Below, piece by piece: positions 57,592-64,000 of a stretch of 64,000 nt of DNA; the first letter of the stretch is position 1, and each line of letters starts with the position of its first letter. Origin of the DNA: Craterostigma plantagineum (taxonomy: Eukaryota; Streptophyta; Magnoliopsida; Lamiales; Linderniaceae); the NCBI GenBank assembly GCA_027422505.1, contig JAPQWV010000411.1, positions 490,001 through 554,000 of the forward strand, in the 5' to 3' direction. The notes below the pieces were generated by a model, which saw nothing but the letters and a program-made list of their open reading frames with translations, made no database searches and was not told where the DNA came from. The position numbers and the translations under genes are program-made.

Positions 57592-58141
57592 TGATTAGGG
57601 TTTGAAGGTTGAGAGAAGTTTGAAGAAGATGATTGAATGATGAAGGTTGAGGAACGGTTTGGATCTTTTTTAAGGAGTGAGGTCGGTTTATTTTTGGAAG
57701 AGATAAGGATGGATTTCGAAATTCGAAATTTGAAATTTCAAATTGGAGAGAGGAGGAAACTGTCAGAAATGTCTGACTGATTTGACGGGATCTCATAATT
57801 AAGGAAGGGATGTGACTAGACCGAATAGGAATATATATTAAATAAATAAGTTCCCTAAAATAACCGAACGGCTTGAAAGATATCTACGAGTTCCTTCCTA
57901 AAATAACCTGATCACATTTAAGGGCAGATCCAGAAGATCGGATATTCCTAAAATAAGCTAATTGGCTGAAGGAATGTCCAGGAAGAGATAACTACGAATT
58001 TCTTCCTAAAATACGAGAATCATACTTAAGGAAAAGATCTATAAGATCCACGAAAATATTCTAAGGGCTGAATGAATACCTTAAGATAGGATAGCTAAGA
58101 ATTTCTATCTAAAATAGAGTAACCTAGAGAAAATGATGGAA
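57592..58141 (-). other. Spacer between RNase H and additional ORF of A
   Basis: No ORF. Between 57840 and 58130 the phrase TTCCTAAAATAA with GGCTGAA recurs at roughly 60-80 bp, as a degenerate tandem repeat. The part next to 57591 is CT-rich and reads like a 5' leader. Confidence 0.55.
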
Positions 58142-58670
58142 TTAGGCAGATTTACTAACCTTATTTAGCTCGATAATTCCCAATCGATCACTGATATCGC
58201 AGAATCTTGCCTCAATTAGGGGTTTCGTGAAGATATCAGCAAGCTGATCATTTGTTCCTACGAATTCCACACTGATATTCCCCTTCTGAACATGGTCTCG
58301 TATGAAATGATGTTTAACCTCAATATGCTTAGTACGAGAGTGATGCACGGGATTCTTAGTGATACTAATAGCGCTAGTGCTATCACACATAATAGGAATC
58401 TTATCATAACCTAACCCAAAATCACTAAGGGTTTGTTTCATCCAAAGAACTTGTTGACAACTGTTTCCTAAGGCCATATATTCAGCTTCGGTTGTGGAGA
58501 GTGCGACAGCATTTTGCTTTCTACTAGACCAAGTTACTAGGGAATTTCCAAGTAATTGGCAAGTTCCACTAGAACTTTTCCTATCTTCCCTACAGCCGGC
58601 ATAGTCGGCGTCGGAATATCCCATTAATGGGAATTCATCCGTATGAGAGTACCATAGACCAAAATTTACC
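58142..58670 (-). pseudogene. A: RNase H
   Basis: Motifs: MGYSDADYAGCREDRKSSSG (first catalytic Asp), SSRKQNAVALSTTEAEYMAL (catalytic Glu) and HHSRTKHIEVKHHFIRDHVQ; ends in FTKPLIEARFCDISDRLGII. It removes the RNA strand during reverse transcription. It is separated from RT by a TGA (58680-58682) and a frameshift near 58655. Confidence 0.9.
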
Positions 58671-58679
58671 CTTGATATA

Positions 58680-59468
58680 TCAAAGTATACGCTTAACTGC
58701 TGTTAGGTGAGATTCCCTAGGGTCAGACTGATATCTCAAGCACATACCAACAGCAAACATAATATCAGGGCGACTAGCAGTCAAGTAAAGAAGGCTTCCG
58801 ATCATACCTCGATATTCTGTTTGATCAACTGGTGTACCTGATTCGTCACTGTCTATTTTGGTGGTCTGATGCATGGGAGTGGAAATCGCTTTGGAATCAC
58901 TCATCCCGAATTTTATCAGTAGTTCCTTGCTGTACTTCGTCTGGGATACGAAAGTTCCATCGTCAAGTTGCTTTATTTGCAATCCAAGGAAGTAGTTCAG
59001 CTCACCCATTAAACTCATCTCAAATTCCTTCTGCATAGACTTAGAGAATTCCTTGCAAAGAAGGATATTAGTACTACCAAATATGATATCATCAACGTAT
59101 ATTTGGACCAGTATCATGTGATCACCTTCATACTTAATAAACAGCGTGTTATCAATAGTTCCAGTCGTAAATCCTATGTCAATCAAGAACTTACTTAGCC
59201 TTTCATACCATGCCCTAGGTGCTTGCTTTAAACCATATAATGCTTTATTCAACTTGAAAACATGGTTTGGAAAATCTTCCCTGGCAAAGCCCGGTGGTTG
59301 TTCTACATAAACCTCTTCATTTATAAAGCCATTTAAAAATGCACTTTTTACGTCCATTTGAAAAAGTTTAAAACGTTTAAAGCATGCATATGCAAGTAAG
59401 ACACTTATAGACTCTAATCTAGCTACCGGAGCAAAAGTTTCATCGAAATCAATACCTTCCTCCTGGGA
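58680..59468 (-). pseudogene. A: reverse transcriptase
   Basis: Motifs: MDVKSAFLNGFINEEVYVEQ, KLNKALYGLKQAPRAWYERL, then the catalytic box QIYVDDIIFGST and GMIGSLLYLTASRPDIMFAV. The upstream part SQEEGIDFDETFAPVARL follows the TAG at 59469-59471. The TGA that ends it looks like a CGA to TGA change, as expected from methylated CpG. Confidence 0.92.
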
Positions 59469-61238
59469 CTAACCTTTTGCAACTAACATCGCTTTGTTCC
59501 TTGTGACATTACCATGTTCGTCGAGTTTGTTGCGGAAGACCCATTTGGTTCCTATGATGGATTTTTCATCCGGTCTCTCTACGAGCGTCCACACTTTGCT
59601 CTTTTCGAACTGAGCCAACTCATCTTCCATGGCAGAGACCCAGGATATACCATCCAAGGCTTCATGGACTGTTTTTGGTTCCATCATTGAAAGTAGTACA
59701 TCATGAGATTCCTCTGTATCTTGATTTCGTACAGTTGCTCGAGTTTTGATTCCAGATCTGATATTTCCTATCACTTGATCTGTTGGATGACTGGAAGCAT
59801 GTTTCCATTTTCTAGGTTGTAGCTCATCAGCTTTTGGTTCCAGTGTCTCTACATTTTCATCTTCTGGAATATCGTCCTTACCGTCTTCAGTATCCTGTAA
59901 TTCCGCACAGGGCAAATCTATACCTTCCTCATCAGTAGCATCTGCGTTAGGTATCTCATCAAAAGTAACATGTATGGACTCTTGAATAGTCAGCTTCCTT
60001 TTATTATAAACACGATATGCCTTAGAGTGAAGACTGTAACCAAGGAATATCCCTTCATCAACTTTAGAGTCAAATTTTCCTCTCTTATCTCTATCGTTCA
60101 AGATAAAACATTTGCATCCAAACACACGAAAGTAACTAATATTTGGAGTTCTACCATGCCAGATTTCATAAGAGGTCTTCTTTAATATCGGCCTAAGGAA
60201 TACACGGTTAGACACATAACAAGCTGTACTAACAGCTTCCGCCCAGAACTGTTTAGGAATATCATACTCATGTAACATAGATCTAGCCATTTCCTGTAGT
60301 ACCATATTTTTACGTTCAACTACGCCATTCTGTTGAGGAGTTATAGGGGCAGAGAAGTTATGACTATATCCGTACTGATCACAAAATGATGCAAATGACT
60401 TACTATCAAATTCCAGTCCGTTATCACTGCGTATCCTACATAAGGTTGTTTCTTTTTCATTTTCAAGTCTCTTAACTAGCGATGCAAAGTTATCTAGTGC
60501 CTCATTCTTATGTGCAAGAAATATCACCCAAGTATACCTGGAATAATCATCAACAATAACAAATGCATATCTTTTACCTCGCAGAGACATCGTCTGGACA
60601 GGACCAAAAAGGTCGAGATGCAGTAATTCCAGAGGTCTGGATGTGGATATCACATTCTTTGCCTTAAACGATGTCTTGGTCTGCTTGCCCATTTGACATT
60701 CCTTGCATGTTTTGTCCTTGACAAATTTTATGTCAGGAACACCTCGCACCAGTGCATTGCTTGTGATGTGAGACAGTAATTCCATGTTGGCATGTCCTAG
60801 GCGTCTATGCCATAACCAGGTGTTATCCTGTGTAACTGCTAAGCACTTGACGTTTTGGTTAGTGATATCATCAAGAGTTATGCAATAAATATTCCTATCC
60901 CTAGATGCACTAAACAGTACCTTATCATTGTTTCTAACAATACACTTATCATTTTCAAAGGTTACGGTGTGACCCTTATCACATAGTTGACTAATGCTGA
61001 TGAGATTATGTTCTAGATTCTTAACTAACCATACGTCATCTATAGTAGTATGTAACGTGTTACGAACAGTTCCAACCCCAATGATCTTAGCTTTAGTATT
61101 GTCGGCGTAGGAGACATATCCTCCATCATAGGCTTTTACCGACACAAACTTGCTGATATCACCTGTCATATGGTGGGAACACCCACTGTCGAGGTTCCAC
61201 TTGTTCTTTTTGCTGGATTTTCTTCTTTGTACCTGCAT
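59469..61238 (-). pseudogene. A: protease and integrase region
   Basis: It starts near the protease active site WNLDSGCSHHMTGD. Then follow GAG-pre-integrase (LVKNLEHNLISISQLCDKGH), the HHCC finger (WLWHRRLGHANMELL, then CKECQMGKQ), and the core with DLFGPV, RSDNGLEF and PQQNGVVERKN, i.e. the D-D-E residues in place. After the chromatin-side tail comes the start of the RT (WVFRNKLDEHGNVTRNKAML). It ends at TAG 59469-59471. It is joined to the upstream frame only by a one-base shift near 61240-61262. Confidence 0.92.
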
Positions 61239-61918
61239 GAATCATTTCTTTTCTGAGGTGCCCAACTTCGATTGGGTCCTAAAAGGTTAGTGGTAAAATA
61301 ACTCCTGTTAATGCATGATATATCATCTGTCACGGACTGTGATCTCATAAACACAGACGCGCCAGTGTTAGAACTTTGATTCTTAGGAATCTGCTTTGGT
61401 CTCCAGACATATATAGTTTTATCAGCTTTCTTCAAGAAACAGTGGTTAGCATAATGACCGTGACGGCCGCATGAAAAACATTTAGGCTTTCTAATATCTG
61501 GTGAAGGTGCAGCATGCTTAGGTGTTGTGGAATATCCTATCCCTATATTTCCAACATGTCTAGGAAGATCGAGTATCATGTTGAGATTATGTTGTCCTAC
61601 AAAAAGTCTAACATTTTTGTTTTCTTCTAAGAAATCCATAAGGACGGACGTGTCTCTAGATATATTTTCTTGCTTCCTAGGCTTTTCGCAATTACACAAG
61701 ACTTTCTCTTCCTTAAGAGTTTCTAGCTCGGCTTTCAGACGCTCATTTTCTAGATCTGTTTGATGCTTTTCTCTAGCTACGTCATCTCGTTGCCTAATCA
61801 GACTCTTTACTTGTGAGTTGAGCGACTTAATCCTTCTTTCTGCATTTTGAATAATTTCAAACATTTCTTCCCTTTCATCTACTTCAGGAACTGAGGAAGC
61901 GTTATCATGAGATTCATC
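61166..61918 (-). pseudogene. A: gag C-terminal extension with second zinc knuckle
   Basis: It is in the same frame as gag, after a TAA at 61919-61921. It has a coiled coil (RIKSLNSQVKSLIRQRDDVA, then NERLKAELETLKEEK) and the knuckle CFSCGRHGHYANHC. It overlaps the protease frame at 61166-61238. Confidence 0.85.
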
Positions 61919-63010
61919 TTACCTAGCATATAATTCATTTAGAAAAAGAATTTTCTTAATAGTGGATGAAGAAGATACCTGATCATCATCATTGGCCATG
62001 TAGGCGAGATCTTCCTCTTCTTCGCTCTCGCCCTCTTCCCAGTTAGTGACCATTGCTTTCTGCTTCTTTACCTTTTTGTCACAATTTTCCATCGGGCAGT
62101 TTGAGGCGAAGTGGCCTGGCTTGTTGCACTTGAAGCATTTTTGCACGTTGTTCCCGGATGACGATATTCCCTTGTTCCTAGGTTGGATCTTTGAGTTTCT
62201 TTTGAACTTCCTTTTCATCTGAAACTTTTCAAACCTTCTGGTCAGCATGGCAATCTGCTCCATTAGTTCTTCCTCAGTTTCTTCTTCACCTTCTGAAGCG
62301 TCTTCTTGTTCGGTGTTAAAGGCAATGTTTGGTTGATTTCGGACGGTTGGTTTCTCTTGAATGGAGATCTGAGTCATCTCGTAGGTGGTAAGAGATCCGA
62401 TTAGTTTTGACACGGAAAGTTCGTCCAAGTCCTTTGCTTCGTAGATGGCAGTTACTTTGGGATTCCATTCTCTTGGAAGAGATCTCAGTATTTTCCGCAC
62501 TTTCTCACCGTCTGGTATTTTCTTTCCCAACGAGAACATTTGATTGATGATGTTCATGAATCTCGCGTACATATGGCTTATGGTCTCGTTGTCCTCCATT
62601 TTGAACAGCTCGTATTGGTGAGTTAAGAGGGCTATTCTTTCTTGTACAACTCGAGTGCTTCCCTCATGTGTGACCTGAAGCATCTCCCACATATCCTTCG
62701 CAGATTCGCATGAACTTACACGATTGTATTCTTCTCGTGTAAGCGCGCAGGCGATCATGTTCTTAGCTTTGGCATTCAAGGATATTCCTCGCTTGTCTGT
62801 TGCATCGTACTCGGACCCTTTCTTTGCAGTTCCATCCGTCTTCTTGGGATCGTAAGGTCCAGTTGTGATGATATCCCACAGGTCATAGTCAGTAGCAAGC
62901 AGGAATTCCTTCATACGATTTTTCCATATAGCGTAGTTTGTTCCATCGAAAAGTGGTGGCCTAGAATGGGACTGTCCTTCTGCAAAAACATCAAAACTCG
63001 AAGAAGCCAT
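61919..63010 (-). pseudogene. A: gag (UBN2 type) with zinc knuckle
   Basis: 363 codons from the ATG at 63010, starting MASSSFDVFAEGQSHSRPPL. The UBN2 region reads ADLWEMLQ-like as AKDMWEMLQVTHEG, MYARFMNIINQMFSLGKKIP and LPREWNPKVTAIYEAKDLDE. A basic stretch (KFQMKRKFKRNSKIQPRNKG) precedes the CCHC knuckle CFKCNKPGHFASNC. It is the least damaged frame of the element. Gag forms the particle. It ends at TAA 61919-61921, after which the same frame continues. Confidence 0.93.
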
Positions 63011-63055
63011 TAGATCTTTAACTCAGGCTTGTTAGGCCCGTCGTTTGAGTAACCC

Positions 63056-63067
63056 GCTCTGATACCA
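63056..63067 (-). other. Primer-binding site of A
   Basis: The minus strand reads TGGTATCAGAGC, two bases after the LTR end, complementary to initiator methionine tRNA. Confidence 0.92.
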
Positions 63068-63069
63068 AA

Positions 63070-64000
63070 TGAAGATATAAATGTGCCTAAGAGGGGGGGT
63101 GAATTAGGCTTATAAAATTTTGTGCTTCTTTTACAAAACCTTAGTGTGGTGATTTAGATATGCCAAATAATATTGGGACGAGTATTCCTGTTATATCCTA
63201 GTATTGTCGGATGTGTTTCGCGTCTGTCTCTCAGTGATAACGAAATAACCGAAAAGTAAATGGGAGACAGGATTTTTATAGAGGTTATATCCCCAACTGG
63301 GGTTTACTCCTCTCCTTGGGATTTGCTTCCCAAGAGTTTAACCAATCACTATAATGCACCGTAGCTGGATACAAAACTGATTGGTTAGCCCAATACACAA
63401 CCGAAACAAGTCGAACACTAGACACTACTAGGTTACCACACGCCGAGTTTCGTTCCTCGGAATCTCCTTGATCCCGACAGACACAGCTCGCTACCGAAGG
63501 GCCCCCGGACTTGTCCTTCCCTTCACGTGTGCGTAAACGTCGACCTTGCCTCCTTGGTATTGCTCACGTCCGAAGACAACACGTCCGAAGACAGAATATA
63601 TGGCAGGGGATGATGGAATATCGGATAAATCACTCACTCAGTGATGGATACGCAGGTTAACGCTCAGTAAGGCAGAAAGCTATCACAAGTGAATGGCTCA
63701 GGAATCTCTTAGTATCTCTCTGCTTAAAAATCTCTCGTAGGCTTAAATTCGCAAATTCTGTGTTGTTCGAAAATCTAAAGTGCAGCTCATATATAATCCT
63801 TTTCTAATAGCACTTCACATGGAAAGGCATATCAAACAATAATCACCAAATCAAGCATAGTTTCCATGTAGCTTTCGAATCAATCATACCATATAAATCA
63901 TGCTTTTAATAAATCATCACAACGGTCATATAGCACATTAAAGCATGATTATATTCCATATAAAAGCTCAATTTCGTTCTCAAGCATATTCAACCACTTC
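63070..64000 (-). repeat. 5' LTR of A, cut by the window edge
   Basis: In plus reading it starts TGAAGATATAAATGTGCC and runs off the edge. It is colinear with 53783-54713, with about 17 substitutions by eye. About 780 bp should follow outside the window. Confidence 0.92.

Larger units (their letters stand above)
53783..64000 (-). mobile_element. Copia element A, nearly complete
   Basis: On the minus strand: partial 5' LTR (63070-64000), primer-binding site, gag, a second zinc-knuckle part, protease/integrase, RT, RNase H, an additional ORF, the polypurine tract and the 3' LTR (53783-55489). The internal region is 7.6 kb, and the whole would be about 11 kb. Large size and an extra ORF after pol recall the SIRE/Maximus group. 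The left flank is CTAAG. The two LTR parts differ by roughly 17 substitutions in 931 bp by eye, so A is young, as expected for the innermost insert. Confidence 0.92.

Overview
The window is nuclear DNA of a flowering plant. The evidence is spliced GT-AG genes, three plant gene families (sphingoid long-chain base kinase, exocyst SEC15, SAG21/LEA5) and a dense load of Ty1/copia and Ty3/gypsy LTR retrotransposons plus an L1-type LINE. An asterid eudicot seems likely, because the additional ORF of the copia family called D here resembles one I remember from asterid genomes. That is recall, not a search. I see no tRNA, rRNA, CRISPR array or bacterial-type feature.

Layout. 1-1102: end of a gypsy-type LTR. 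1513-12438: copia element F (perfect ATCAT target duplication) carrying a second copia element H (about 2533-10797), which itself carries a 5'-truncated LINE (5567-6328) with a 16-bp target duplication. 13700-16373: an intact 12-exon long-chain base kinase gene (LCBK2 type). 16656-26462: pieces of two D-family copia elements, a gypsy LTR (G) and a 1.3-kb solo LTR with a perfect TATGT duplication. 26617-29027: the single-exon exocyst gene SEC15B, with one apparent missing base. 29538-34022: a gypsy chromovirus (M) deleted from gag into RNase H. 34330-34903: a two-exon SAG21/LEA5-like gene on the minus strand, with an apparent one-base frameshift.

From 35455 to the right edge there are no host genes. 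There are only nested insertions: E (+) is cut by D2 (-), D2 by A2 (+), A2 by D3 (-), D3 by B (+) and B by A (-). Only the left half of each host element is in the window. The right halves should follow beyond base 64000 in reverse order.

The most interesting biology is the D family. These copia elements carry a very long additional ORF (about 0.9-1.27 kb of codons in each surviving copy, up to about 1,270 codons) between pol and the 3' LTR. In three copies its ATG follows directly on a polypyrimidine tract plus AG, exactly like a 3' splice site. In three copies its stop codon lies inside the first bases of the 3' LTR, so the polypurine tract is also coding sequence. Element A carries a different additional ORF at the same place. 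All retroelement ORFs in the window are broken, and they are described here as remnants.
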